Shown here one piece after another: positions 15,391 to 24,189 of a stretch of DNA of 35,463 bases. The notes below the pieces were generated by a model that saw nothing but the letters and a program-made list of their open reading frames with translations, was not told the origin of the DNA and ran no database searches. Positions within the stretch are counted from its first letter, which is position 1; the number at the start of each line of letters is the position of its first letter. This DNA is from an uncultured Eubacteriales bacterium (GTDB lineage Bacteria > Bacillota > Clostridia > Christensenellales > Borkfalkiaceae). A program made the position numbers and the translations under genes. The stretch lies in the NCBI GenBank assembly GCA_900320065.1, contig ONQV01000009.1, positions 19,363 through 54,825 on the forward strand, given 5' to 3'.

Positions 15391-15442
15391 TATGCTTGTC
15401 TTGAACAAGTCGGCTCGACTTAGCCTCGCCGAGACAAGCATA
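15391..15442. repeat. Nested stem-loop structure
   Basis: Perfect 11-base arms (tatgcttgtct at 15391-15401, agacaagcata at 15432-15442) enclose a second hairpin (aagtcg-gct-cgactt at 15407-15421). No T-run follows, so it is not a simple terminator. It could be a structured RNA, a recombination site or the end of a small mobile element. Confidence 0.5.
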
Positions 15443-15493
15443 ATTTACCCTAACAATCAATTCGTGTCCAACCTGAAGAAACGTCCAAATAGC

Positions 15494-15528
15494 AAAAAGG
15501 ACTTGGAATCATCTCCAAATCCTTTTTG
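15494..15528. terminator. Terminator-like hairpin, bidirectional
   Basis: The arms aaaaagga (15494-15501) and tccttttt (15520-15527), with imperfect inner pairing cttgga/tccaaa, form a stem with A-run and T-run on either side. No gene end is adjacent. One half of this sequence recurs at 3152-3172 next to the operon's last gene. Confidence 0.55.
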
Positions 15529-15759
15529 TTGACCGCTCGAAAGTGCAATTGCCATCGAATTTTAGTTTTTCATAAAATCCCTAATGGAACAGCACTAAAA
15601 ACCTGTCTTTTGTTTTTGATTTCAATGTCGGCGAGAACACCTCGTTCGTCCGCTACTGACAACAGCCCTGACAGACGCAGGACATCATATCAAATTTATT
15701 TGCGGAAATATTTTCCGTGGTAAGTCACCAGACCTAAAAAAATTTTTATGACTTTTAAT

Positions 15760-15788
15760 TTGTTTTATGTTAAAATTATTTATATAAA
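15760..15788 (+). promoter_or_regulatory. Probable promoter of the alpha/beta hydrolase gene
   Basis: TTGTTT (15760-15765), a 17-base spacer, then TATAAA (15783-15788), 23 bases before the ATG at 15812. The region is AT-rich, so chance matches are possible. Confidence 0.5.
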
Positions 15789-15811
15789 ATAATACACAAC
15801 GGTAAAAACTT

Positions 15812-16600
15812 ATGGCTGAAACGGGAACGGTCACAATAAAAAACGGCAAAATTGAATTTGTAAAATTCGGAAAAGGCGAAAAACCGTTCGTTATATTACC
15901 CGGACTTTCCTACGACGGATTCTTCGATAAAGCAGATGAAATCGAGCGCGCATACGCGATTTTCTTAAAAAAATTTACCGTTTATTTAATAGACAGAAAT
16001 CTGACGCCCAAAACGAGATATTCCGTAAAAGATATGGCGGACGATACGGCGGAAACGCTAAACAAACTTAACGTGCATCACGCGGATATGTTCGGTGTAT
16101 CGCTCGGCGGTATGGTCGCACAGCAACTCGCAACAAATTATCCGAATCTTGTAAATAAACTCGTGCTGGGCTCTACCCTTTCCCGCCCTAACGACACGTT
16201 CCTTAAAACCTTAACGCAATGGGAAGATTTAGCAAAAAACGGAGATATAAAGTCGCTTATATCGCACATAAATAAAAAGATATATTCAGGTTACACGTTG
16301 AAAAAATACGCGGCTGTGTTCTCTGCGTTAAAGACCGACGTAACTTCCGAAAAAACCGAGCGGTTTATCGCTTATATAAACGCGGCAAAAAATTTCGACA
16401 CGTATAATTCGCTTAATAAAATAAAGGCGGAAACATTAATTATAGGTGCTGCTAACGATAAAGTAACTACCGCATATGCCATAAGAGAAATTTCGGAAAA
16501 ATTAAACTGCAAATATCACGAATACAAAAAATACGGGCACGCCGTTTTCGACGAAGCCGCAGGATACAAAAAACGCGTTTACGATTTTTTAACGGAATAA
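15812..16600 (+). CDS. Alpha/beta hydrolase
   Basis: The protein has 262 residues with the alpha/beta hydrolase layout: FVILPGLSYDG for the oxyanion loop, nucleophile Ser97 in MFGVSLGGMVAQQ, an Asp in GAANDKVTT, and His in YGHAVFDEAAGY. There is no signal peptide, so it is cytosolic. Substrate is unknown; esterase, peptidase or lactonase are all possible. It stands alone, with its own promoter and a terminator at 16742-16772. The ribosome site is weak (acgg). Confidence 0.9.
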   Translation: MAETGTVTIKNGKIEFVKFGKGEKPFVILPGLSYDGFFDKADEIERAYAIFLKKFTVYLIDRNLTPKTRYSVKDMADDTAETLNKLNVHHADMFGVSLGGMVAQQLATNYPNLVNKLVLGSTLSRPNDTFLKTLTQWEDLAKNGDIKSLISHINKKIYSGYTLKKYAAVFSALKTDVTSEKTERFIAYINAAKNFDTYNSLNKIKAETLIIGAANDKVTTAYAIREISEKLNCKYHEYKKYGHAVFDEAAGYKKRVYDFLTE

Positions 16601-16683
16601 AAACCTCATAATATATACGTTCAAGTCAAAATTACCGATGAACCTATGGTTTGCACATCCCCTAGAAGGGCAGATTGCCGGCG

Positions 16684-16699
16684 TACCCGTTAACGGGTA
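16684..16699. repeat. Perfect 16-base palindrome
   Basis: tacccgttaacgggta is a perfect self-complementary 16-mer after the hydrolase gene, next to a short GC-rich stretch (16650-16683). It is not a terminator, because the T-run is missing. It may be a protein binding site or a remnant of a small mobile element. Confidence 0.5.
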
Positions 16700-16741
16700 T
16701 TAAACTCACTCATACTTATGAAATTTTTATTTGCTAAACTT

Positions 16742-16772
16742 AGTCGGGCGGCGCATTTCGCGCCGCCCGACT
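16742..16772. terminator. Bidirectional terminator between hydrolase and alaS
   Basis: A 13-base perfect stem agtcgggcggcgc / gcgccgcccgact with a 5-base loop lies between two convergent genes. On the plus strand it is followed by an AT-rich run ending in tttt. Confidence 0.8.
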
Positions 16773-16793
16773 ATATTATATTTTACTTTGCCG

Positions 16794-18611
16794 TTATTTA
16801 AGCACCGCTTTTATGCGTCTTACGCCCGCCGAAGAACTTTCTTCCTTGGTTATCTTAAACGCACCGAGTTCCGCCGTATTACCTACGTGCGGCCCGCCGC
16901 AAATCTGCTTGTCCACGTCGCCTATAGTATAAACGGAAACTATTTCGTCCTGCGACTTCGGATTGAACACGCCGTAAGCGCCTTCCGCAACCGCCTTATT
17001 GTACGGTAACTCGCTACGTACCACGTCGATTTTAGCCGCTATCGCGTCGTTCACGAATTTTTCCAGCGTTTTAAGTTCTTCGTCGGTCAACTTGTGGTCG
17101 CAGTTAAAGTCGAAACGCATACGCTCTTCGTTGATGTTAGAACCTTTCTGTTCGGTCTTGTTGCCGAACATTTTACGAAGCCCCGCAAGCAAAATATGCG
17201 TCGCGGTATGATAGCGTGTGGTCATTTCCGTTCTTTCGGTAAGTCCGCCTTTTGCCGAACCGACTTGCGCTTTACTTATTTCCTGATGCACCTTAAACGC
17301 TTCCGCAAAGCCCTTTTCGTCCACGGTTATCCCCTTTTCGGCGGCAAGTTCTTTGGTCAGTTCAAGCGGGAAACCGAACGTATCGTATAATCTGAACGCC
17401 TGCTTTCCCGTCATTTCCGTTTCGGGAACGTACGACGGGTCTTTCTCTTTCATAAACGCGTTCTTGCGTTCCATACCCGTTATGCATTTCTCAAACTCTT
17501 TTATGCCCGCGGCGAGCGTCGCCTGAAATTTCTTGGTCTCCTTCGCTATCTCGTCCAAAATATAATTTTCTTTTTCGATAAGCAAGGGATACGCTTCGCC
17601 GTAAACTTCTTCGATAAATATTCCCGCTACCCCCTGCATCGCGGAAGCGTCTATGTCTAAATCTCTGCAATATCTTATCGCGCGGCGCAAAAGCCTTCTT
17701 AAAATATACCCCGCGCCCGTATTCGACGGAAGTATTCCGTTTACGTCGCCGATAAGCATTACCGAAGTACGGGTGTGGTCGGCAATAATACGCATCGCCT
17801 TTCTGGCTTTTTCGTCCGCATCGTAACTCTTGCCCGAAGTTCTTTCGAGATACTCTATCGCGCCGCTGAACAAATCCGTCTTATATCCGTCGTCGTAGCC
17901 GTTTAAAAAGAGCAAAAGTCTATCGAGCCCGAAGCCCGTATCGACGTTTTTGTTTTCAAGTTCTTCGTAGCCCGTCGCCGTCTTTTTATACTGCATATAC
18001 ACGTCGTTGCCGATTTCGACGTAACGGTCGCTTGTTAAAAAGTCAGCGGAATTCCCCTTGCCGTCTTTCGGATAAAACCACTCGTTATCCGGTCCGCAAG
18101 GCGTGCCGACCGTGCCCTCTAACTCCCACCAGTTGTCCTTTTTGGGAAGATAAAAGATATTTTCTTCCCTTATACCGAGCGATTTTAAGAGTTCGGCGGT
18201 CTCGTTATCGCGGGGTGCGGCGTCGTTGCCTTCAAACACCGTGGAACATATTTTGTCTTTATCGAACCCGAATTCTTTGGTTAAAAGTTCGAACGTCCAC
18301 GCCGTTTTTTCCTTTTTAAAGTAGTCGCCGAGCGACCAGTTGCCCATCATCTCGAAAAAGGTGAAGTGCGTTGCGTCGCCGACCGATTCGATATCCACCG
18401 TTCTTACGCAACCCTGCACGTTGCAAAGTCTGGTTTTGCCCGACGGGTGCGGACGCCCCAAAAGATATGGCATTAAAGGTTGCATACCCGCCACGTTGAA
18501 CATAACGCCCGTCGTTCCGTCGCCGATTAAAGATACCGCGCCTATATTCAAGTGCCCTTTACTTTCGTAAAATTTTATCCATTTGTCGCGTAACTGTTTA
18601 GAAGTTATCAT
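16794..18611 (-). CDS. alaS: Alanyl-tRNA synthetase, short form without C-Ala domain
   Basis: The protein has 605 residues from ATG at 18611 (MITSKQLRDKW). The frame is open further upstream, but that part overlaps the cysS end. The N-terminal catalytic domain is complete (FTFFEMMGNWSLGDYFKKE, and GAGYILRRLLRRAIRY), and the editing domain has HTATH near 468-472 and Cys near 571 in QICGGPHVGNT. It ends just after that domain, whereas typical bacterial AlaRS has about 870 residues with a C-terminal C-Ala domain. Short AlaRS forms are known in some lineages. The stop is followed by a terminator, so this is not an edge effect. It lies 23 bases after cysS. Confidence 0.93.
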   Translation of the reverse strand: MITSKQLRDKWIKFYESKGHLNIGAVSLIGDGTTGVMFNVAGMQPLMPYLLGRPHPSGKTRLCNVQGCVRTVDIESVGDATHFTFFEMMGNWSLGDYFKKEKTAWTFELLTKEFGFDKDKICSTVFEGNDAAPRDNETAELLKSLGIREENIFYLPKKDNWWELEGTVGTPCGPDNEWFYPKDGKGNSADFLTSDRYVEIGNDVYMQYKKTATGYEELENKNVDTGFGLDRLLLFLNGYDDGYKTDLFSGAIEYLERTSGKSYDADEKARKAMRIIADHTRTSVMLIGDVNGILPSNTGAGYILRRLLRRAIRYCRDLDIDASAMQGVAGIFIEEVYGEAYPLLIEKENYILDEIAKETKKFQATLAAGIKEFEKCITGMERKNAFMKEKDPSYVPETEMTGKQAFRLYDTFGFPLELTKELAAEKGITVDEKGFAEAFKVHQEISKAQVGSAKGGLTERTEMTTRYHTATHILLAGLRKMFGNKTEQKGSNINEERMRFDFNCDHKLTDEELKTLEKFVNDAIAAKIDVVRSELPYNKAVAEGAYGVFNPKSQDEIVSVYTIGDVDKQICGGPHVGNTAELGAFKITKEESSSAGVRRIKAVLK

Positions 18612-18634
18612 AGTTCTGCCTTTATATTTTAAGT

Positions 18635-20032
18635 TTATTTTTTCGTTAAAGTGTATCCGTCTTTCGCGTCCTTTATCTCGTAGCCCAAAGCCGAAATCCT
18701 GTCGCGCAGTTCGTCGGACTTTGCCCAGTTCTTTTCCTTGCGACATTTAAGCCGTTCTTCCGCTATCGCCCGAACTTCTTCGGGAATTTCGCTTTCCGCT
18801 TTTTTCTTGACGCTATTCAAAAACTCGTCCGCGGGCGTAGCGAAAAGCCCTAGAAGCGAATAAGTTTTTATGATCTGATTTATATCCGCGCCGACGGAAC
18901 TATCGCCCGCGACAATCTTCGCCTTAGCCGCCTTAAAATACCCGAACAGCGCGGAAAGCGCGAGCGCGGTGTTGAAGTCGTCGTCCATAGCAGCGTTAAA
19001 ATCGTCGTCTATCGCCCTGTTTTCACCCGTTATCGCTATGCCTTTATCCTGTGCCGACTTGATTACGGCGTAAAAGTCCGCAAGGTGTTTTTCCGCTTCG
19101 GGGAAAAGACCGTCGGTAACGTTGATGTCGCTGCGGTAGTTGGTTGATAAAAGGGCGAATTTAACGGTTTCGGGCGAATACTTATCAAGTAAATCCGAAA
19201 GCAAAAGACTATTGCCCAAGGACTTACTCATTTTTTGCCCGTTGACCTTTATAAGCCCGTTGTGTATCCAGTATTTTACGAACTGTTTGCCCGTAAGGGC
19301 TTCCGACTGCGCTATCTCGTTTTCGTGGTGCGGGAATATCAGATCCCTGCCGCCGCCGTGAATATCTATTCTTTCGCCGAAAGTCTTATAGTTCATAGCG
19401 GAACATTCGATATGCCAGCCGGGGCGACCATTCCCCCACGGCGACTGCCAGAACGGTTCGCCCGCCTTTGCCGACTTCCACAGCGCGAAGTCCAAGGGGT
19501 TTTTCTTCATTTCGTCGTTGTCTACCCGAACGCCGTTTATCGCGTCGTCAAGGTTTCTGTGCGAAAGGTTGCCGTAAGACGGAAACTTTTCTACCGAATA
19601 GTAAACGTCGCCCTTTTCGGTGGGATAGGCGTAACCCTTTTCGATAAGTTTTTCAATGAACGCTATAATGTCGTCCATACTCTCGGTGGCTTTTATCCAC
19701 ACCGAAGGTTCGTCGACTTTCAGCCGTTTCATTTCCGCGTCGATTTTTTTTATCATATCGGCGGCGTACTTGTCGGCGGGAATACCCGTTTCGTTAGACT
19801 TTGCTATTATTTTATCGTCCACGTCGGTATAATTTCTCGCGTACTTTACTTTATATCCGCGTTTTTCGAGATACTTTCTTATGATGTCGTAGATAAGCGC
19901 CTGATACGCGTGCCCGATATGCGCTTCGCCCGAAACGGTTATTCCGCAGGCGTACATCTTTACGTTATTGCCGTCCGTCGGCTTAAATTCTTCCTTTTTG
20001 CCCGAAAGCGTGTTGAATATTCTTACCGCCAT
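18635..20032 (-). CDS. cysS: Cysteinyl-tRNA synthetase
   Basis: The protein has 465 residues, normal for CysRS. HIGH is at 38-41 (AHIGHAYQA), KMSKS near 268 (GQKMSKSLGNS), and zinc ligands come from Cys29 (YACG), Cys in WHIECSAM, and the HHENEIAQSE stretch. It charges tRNA-Cys with cysteine, and is probably the sensor side of any Cys leader control at 15099-15173. It follows cysE with start and stop touching, the classic cysE-cysS pairing, and precedes alaS. Confidence 0.97.
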   Translation of the reverse strand: MAVRIFNTLSGKKEEFKPTDGNNVKMYACGITVSGEAHIGHAYQALIYDIIRKYLEKRGYKVKYARNYTDVDDKIIAKSNETGIPADKYAADMIKKIDAEMKRLKVDEPSVWIKATESMDDIIAFIEKLIEKGYAYPTEKGDVYYSVEKFPSYGNLSHRNLDDAINGVRVDNDEMKKNPLDFALWKSAKAGEPFWQSPWGNGRPGWHIECSAMNYKTFGERIDIHGGGRDLIFPHHENEIAQSEALTGKQFVKYWIHNGLIKVNGQKMSKSLGNSLLLSDLLDKYSPETVKFALLSTNYRSDINVTDGLFPEAEKHLADFYAVIKSAQDKGIAITGENRAIDDDFNAAMDDDFNTALALSALFGYFKAAKAKIVAGDSSVGADINQIIKTYSLLGLFATPADEFLNSVKKKAESEIPEEVRAIAEERLKCRKEKNWAKSDELRDRISALGYEIKDAKDGYTLTKK

Positions 20033-20700
20033 TATTTTCCGTCCTTATTCCGTTCGCCTTTTTTATCCTTTCGCGTGAGTTCGTCGATCTGCTTTTGCAA
20101 CTCGTAAACCCTGCCTTGAAGATTGCAAAGTTCTTCCTGCAACGGATCTCTCTTTTCCTGTTCTAAATCGTCGGGCTTTTCGCCGTTTATCCTTACGACG
20201 TGCGCTGGAACGCCGACCACCGTCGCGTACGGCGGCACTTCGCGAAGAACTACCGCGTTAGCGCCGATTTTAGCGTATTCGCCGACGGTAAAGCCGCCCA
20301 AAACCCGTGCGCCCGCCGAAATTATCGCGCCCCTTTTCACCGTCGGGTGGCGTTTGCCCTTTTCCTTGCCCGTACCGCCCAAAGTCGCGCCCTGATAGAT
20401 GACGACGCCTTCTTCCACTTCCGCGGTTTCGCCGATAACGACGCCCGCGCCGTGGTCGATAAACACGCCGCCCGCAATCTTCGCCGCAGGGTGAATTTCT
20501 ATCCCCGTGAAAAACCGCGCCGTCTGGCTTATCATGCGCGCCAGCAGTTTCAACTTTATTTTATAAAAAAAGTGCGCGACCCTATACCACGAGAGTGCGT
20601 GCACGCCCGAATAAGTCAGCCAAATCTCGAATTTGTTTCGAGCGGCGGGGTCGTTTTTCTTGGCGGCGTTGATATCCGCGCGTAACCTTTTAAAAAACAT
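20032..20700 (-). CDS. cysE: Serine acetyltransferase
   Basis: The protein has 222 residues. It is a left-handed beta-helix acetyltransferase with GIEIHPAAKIAGGVFIDHGA containing the catalytic His and Asp, then hexapeptide repeats VVIGETAEVEEGVVIYQGAT and the LGGTGKEKGKRHPTV loop. It makes O-acetylserine for CysK. The last 45 residues are charged and heptad-like (LQGRVYELQKQIDELTRK), a coiled-coil tail not found in E. coli CysE. This may change oligomerisation or its binding to CysK. First gene of the cysE-cysS-alaS operon. Confidence 0.96.
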   Translation of the reverse strand: MFFKRLRADINAAKKNDPAARNKFEIWLTYSGVHALSWYRVAHFFYKIKLKLLARMISQTARFFTGIEIHPAAKIAGGVFIDHGAGVVIGETAEVEEGVVIYQGATLGGTGKEKGKRHPTVKRGAIISAGARVLGGFTVGEYAKIGANAVVLREVPPYATVVGVPAHVVRINGEKPDDLEQEKRDPLQEELCNLQGRVYELQKQIDELTRKDKKGERNKDGK

Positions 20701-20920
20701 TTCCGTTTACCTTTCGCCCGTAGATTTCCGAAACGGCGTTCGGGGGCGGGCGCTATGCTTTTCCGTAAAAACACGGAAGCGCATAATTATACAGTATTAT
20801 TCTATCACCAAAGCGCGCTGTTTTGCAACCGTTAAAGGTCAAAAGTGCGGGATTTTTTGGGAAATTTTCATAAGACGAGAAAAAATTACCGCCCGAAACG
20901 GTTTTATAAGCGCAAAATCA

Positions 20921-20949
20921 TTGATTTTGACGATTTTAAAATGTATAAT
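20921..20949 (+). promoter_or_regulatory. Promoter of serS
   Basis: TTGATT (20921-20926), a 17-base spacer and TATAAT (20944-20949) lie 40 bases before the serS start. No T-box structure is visible in the short leader. Confidence 0.75.
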
Positions 20950-20989
20950 TATATATAGTTTATCGAAATTAACCATACGGAGTTAAAAG

Positions 20990-22270
20990 ATGCTCGATTT
21001 AAAAAGAATTCAGGAAAACAAGGAACATATCACCGAACTTCTGGCGCGTAAGGGATATAAAGCCGACTTCGACCCTATCTTAAAAGCCGACGGAGAGCGC
21101 CGCGCGGTTATCGCGGAAGTAGAGAAATACAAGGCGGAACGCAACAAGGTTTCGGCGGAGATCCCCGCTCTTAAAAAAGCGGGCAAGCCCGTGGACGAAA
21201 TTTTTGCGAAAATGCGGACTTTGGGCGATAAAATCGCCGAACTCGACGAAAAGGCGAAAGCGCTCGAAACGCAGGTTTTCGATATGCTTGCCGTTTATCC
21301 GAATATCCCCGACGAAGACCTACTATCTGGTGAAAAGGAAAACAACGCGGTCGTAAAGGTTTACGGTAAAATGCCCGAATTTAACTTTAAAGCGCAAAAC
21401 CACGTCGATATCTGCACCAAATTAGGACTTATCGATTATCAGCGCGGAACGAAACTTTCGGGCGGCGGATTCTGGTTATACCGCGGAGACGGCGCAAGAT
21501 TAGAGTGGGCGTTACTTAACTTCTTTATTTCAGAACATTTAAAAGACGGCTATGAATTTATCCTGCCCCCCCACCAACTCGGCTACGCGTGCGGATTCGG
21601 CGCGGGACAGTTTCCCAAATTTTCCGACGAAGTGTACTGGCTGGACGTGGACGAAGACCGCAAGAAAAATCGCTTTATGCTGCCGACTGCGGAAACGGCG
21701 CTAGTCAATATGTACGCGGGTGAGATAATCGACGAAGCGAAACTTCCTATGAAGTTTTTTGCCTATACCCCCTGTTACCGCAAGGAAGCGGGTTCGTACC
21801 GCGCGGAAGAACGCGGTATGATACGCGGACATCAGTTCAATAAGGTGGAAATGGTACAGTACGCCCACCCCGACAAAAGCAAAGAAGCGTTTGAAGAACT
21901 CGTAAACAAAGCGTGTTCTTTAATGGATAAGTTGGGATTGCATTTCAGACTTTCAAAGTTAGCCGCGGGCGACTGTTCGGCGAGTATGGCGAGAACTTAC
22001 GATATAGAAGTTTATATCCCGTCAATGGGAATTTACAAGGAAGTAAGTTCAGTATCCAACGCGAACGATTATCAGGCAAGGCGCAATAACACCAAGTTCC
22101 GCGACGCGGCGACGGGTAAAACGGCGTTCGTTCACACCCTTAACGGGTCGGGACTCGCGACGAGCCGTGTGTTCCCCGCCATTATAGAACAGTATCAGAA
22201 CGCCGACGGCACGGTTACTATCCCCGAAGTGTTACAGCCGTTCATGGGCGGACAAAAGATTTTAAAATAA
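20990..22270 (+). CDS. serS: Seryl-tRNA synthetase
   Basis: The protein has 426 residues, normal for bacterial SerRS. Residues 1-100 form the tRNA-binding coiled-coil arm (EVEKYKAERNKVSAEIPALK). The class II core follows: motif 2 in TPCYRKEAGSYRAEERGMIR and motif 3 in LNGSGLATSRVFPAIIEQYQ. It charges tRNA-Ser with serine. It has its own promoter, diverges from cysE, and ends at a strong hairpin terminator. Confidence 0.97.
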   Translation: MLDLKRIQENKEHITELLARKGYKADFDPILKADGERRAVIAEVEKYKAERNKVSAEIPALKKAGKPVDEIFAKMRTLGDKIAELDEKAKALETQVFDMLAVYPNIPDEDLLSGEKENNAVVKVYGKMPEFNFKAQNHVDICTKLGLIDYQRGTKLSGGGFWLYRGDGARLEWALLNFFISEHLKDGYEFILPPHQLGYACGFGAGQFPKFSDEVYWLDVDEDRKKNRFMLPTAETALVNMYAGEIIDEAKLPMKFFAYTPCYRKEAGSYRAEERGMIRGHQFNKVEMVQYAHPDKSKEAFEELVNKACSLMDKLGLHFRLSKLAAGDCSASMARTYDIEVYIPSMGIYKEVSSVSNANDYQARRNNTKFRDAATGKTAFVHTLNGSGLATSRVFPAIIEQYQNADGTVTIPEVLQPFMGGQKILK

Positions 22271-22290
22271 TCAATTTTTACGATAAAGCG

Positions 22291-22331
22291 CGCCCCCGAT
22301 TGCGATTTGCAATCGGGGGCGTATCGTTTTT
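22291..22331 (+). terminator. Terminator of serS
   Basis: A 13-base stem cgcccccgattgc / gcaatcgggggcg with a 5-base loop is followed by a T-rich run at 22327-22331. It also lies after the convergent SDR gene. Confidence 0.85.
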
Positions 22332-22358
22332 AAGTCTATCGGACGCACTTACCGTTTG

Positions 22359-23189
22359 TCAAACGTATTTATCGGTCAGTTTTTCGCATAAATCCCAAAG
22401 GCGTTCGGCTACTTCGCCGCGTTCGTCTTTGAATTTCAGTTTCATAGGCTTGACTTTGCCGTAAACTTCGCCGCAAATAAAATCTTTATCGGGTGCGCCC
22501 GTCGCAAGGCGAACGAGCCGCTTTGCGCTTTTGTCCGGCGTTACGGTGAAAAAGTATTTAAGCGGCGAGTGATAACAGAATTTTACGAAACCCTTACTCT
22601 CCGCCGCAAAATTCGTTCTCACCACCCCGGGTTCGAACGCCACCGCGTTTATTCCCTTATCTTTAAATCTTCTGTCGAGTTCGCGGGTAAACAGAATATC
22701 TTCTAACTTTGCGTAACCGTAAGCCTTAAACGGCGCGTAATTTTTTTCGTTCAAAAAGTCTTTGCCGTCGAAATCCGCACCGAAAAGATTTGCCGCTATG
22801 CTCGAAGTCTGTATAACGGTCGCGCGGCTTTCTATTAGTTTACCCATCAAAAGTCTTGTAAGTAAAAATCCGCCTAAAACGTTTACCTGAAAAGTCCGCT
22901 CTATACCGTCCGCCGTTTCCGTGCGTTCCGCCAACACGCCGCCCGCGTTGTTGCATAAAACATCGATACGGTCGTAGGCGTTTAACTCTTCCGCAAGACG
23001 GACGACGTCGTTAAGCCGCGAATAATCGGCAATATGAAAGGGCGCGCCCAAATCCTGCGCGACCCTTTCGGTTTTTTCTTTTGAACGCCCGACGATAATT
23101 ACATTATGCCCGAGAGCCTTTAACCGCTTTGCCGCGGCTTTACCTATACCGTCGCTCGCACCCGTAATCACTACGTTTTTAAAGTCCAT
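22359..23189 (-). CDS. Short-chain dehydrogenase/reductase
   Basis: The protein has 276 residues. TGASDGIG at 9-16 binds NAD(P); NNAGG, the Ser in IQTSSIAAN and the Tyr-x3-Lys in KAYGYAKLED near 155-159 complete the active site. It resembles the retinol-dehydrogenase-like group of SDRs. Substrate is unknown. It is followed by the serS terminator on the opposite strand and preceded by a small membrane protein gene at 27 bases. Predicted cytosolic. Confidence 0.92.
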   Translation of the reverse strand: MDFKNVVITGASDGIGKAAAKRLKALGHNVIIVGRSKEKTERVAQDLGAPFHIADYSRLNDVVRLAEELNAYDRIDVLCNNAGGVLAERTETADGIERTFQVNVLGGFLLTRLLMGKLIESRATVIQTSSIAANLFGADFDGKDFLNEKNYAPFKAYGYAKLEDILFTRELDRRFKDKGINAVAFEPGVVRTNFAAESKGFVKFCYHSPLKYFFTVTPDKSAKRLVRLATGAPDKDFICGEVYGKVKPMKLKFKDERGEVAERLWDLCEKLTDKYV

Positions 23190-23216
23190 ACCGTTTGCCG
23201 AAAAATATACGATTTC

Positions 23217-23675
23217 TTATTTTTTAAGTTCCTTTACTGCGTAAAAGCCCAACACGAAAGCGTTAAGTATAGCGAGTATTCCGCAAAGGATAGAACCGAT
23301 AGCAAGAGATACAAGCCCGTTGTCGCTTTCCCCTATCAATCCTTTTACACAGAAGAACATAATTCCTGCTGCCAAAGATAAAACCGCCGCAATAAGAGCA
23401 AGACAGCCGCCGAATTTAAACTTCTTGTTGAGAAGTTTAAACGCGATTATGACAACAGCGGTAACGAGCGCTACGATCACGAAAGCCATAGCGAGCACGA
23501 CGCCTATTCTCGTCTTATCGCCGTAAGACAATAATTCATAAACGGAAAAATGTGCCTTTCCTATTAACACGTCGTAATCTATGCCCGTCAAGGTCATAAA
23601 GATAAGCACCAGAGCGGAAAGCAATATTCCGCAGCCCAAAACAATGAAACTTAAATTGTTTTTCGATTTACTCAT
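23217..23675 (-). CDS. Four-helix membrane protein, unknown function
   Basis: The protein has 152 residues with four hydrophobic spans, roughly 10-29, 57-82, 89-109 and 119-147, and a Lys-rich C-terminus (AVKELKK). I recognise no family motif. AAAAGGAG lies before the ATG. Gap to the SDR is 27 bases, so they may be cotranscribed. Confidence 0.75.
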   Translation of the reverse strand: MSKSKNNLSFIVLGCGILLSALVLIFMTLTGIDYDVLIGKAHFSVYELLSYGDKTRIGVVLAMAFVIVALVTAVVIIAFKLLNKKFKFGGCLALIAAVLSLAAGIMFFCVKGLIGESDNGLVSLAIGSILCGILAILNAFVLGFYAVKELKK

Positions 23676-23787
23676 AATTACTACTCCTTTTTATTAAAAC
23701 TTTATCGGCGTCCCTATCGTTTCAAGGACGATTTAATTATACTCTTTTATTTCGGCGCCTGTCAACCTTTTAACGTCTCTAATCTAT

Positions 23788-24078
23788 CTATTCGGTATTA
23801 ACGCACAGTTCCTGATTGTTATCGTAAAAATCTATCAGTGCTTTTTCATCGTCCAACAGTAATAATACTTCTAAATTGTTAAACACGTAAAATAACGTGT
23901 AGAAAAAAGTTATAAAAGCATTACTTGTGTAGTTTATCTTGATAAGAGTAAAGGTAAGATAGACCGCAAAATGCACCGCCATAAACACGAAAAATACGAG
24001 AAGAGTTTTTTCGTCTTTTCTCTTCCCTTTTTTCGCTAAAATATTTGCGATATGAATTGCAAGAATTAATATCCCCAA
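23788..24078 (-). pseudogene. Two-span membrane protein, likely frameshifted
   Basis: The visible frame has no ATG or ribosome site and begins only at TTG 24078. In another frame just upstream, ATG near 24107 reads MEKNSIFNAVFWGY and then stops at the point where the membrane frame begins (GILILAIHIANILAKKGKRK). A one-base change in the TTTTGGGG run would join them into about 107 residues with two to three membrane spans (LLVFFVFMAVHFAVYLTFTL and FFYTLFYVFNNLEVLLL). Either a true frameshift or a sequencing error is possible. Function is unknown. Confidence 0.45.
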
Positions 24079-24189
24079 AACACAGCGTTAAATATCGAGT
24101 TCTTTTCCATAATCGTATATCGATTTACCCGTTTCGTAGGTTTTCCGTAAGGCTTCGTTCCCTTCTCGTATAATAAATCATCACCGATT

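Larger units (their letters stand above)
15242..15811. other. Intergenic region with nested hairpins, no gene
   Basis: I see no convincing gene here. It contains a nested stem-loop (15391-15442), a bidirectional terminator-like hairpin (15494-15528) and the promoter of the plus-strand hydrolase (15760-15788). A minus-strand reading of 15540-15720 gives only broken frames, possibly decayed coding DNA. Confidence 0.5.

Noticed and set aside
15350-15532. A 60-residue plus-strand ORF
   Set aside because: It runs through the nested stem-loop and terminator hairpin and has no family resemblance.
20701-20989. A T-box before cysE or serS
   Set aside because: Only a small ttccgt/acggaa hairpin and ordinary promoter boxes are seen. 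No conserved T-box stretch or matching terminator is present.
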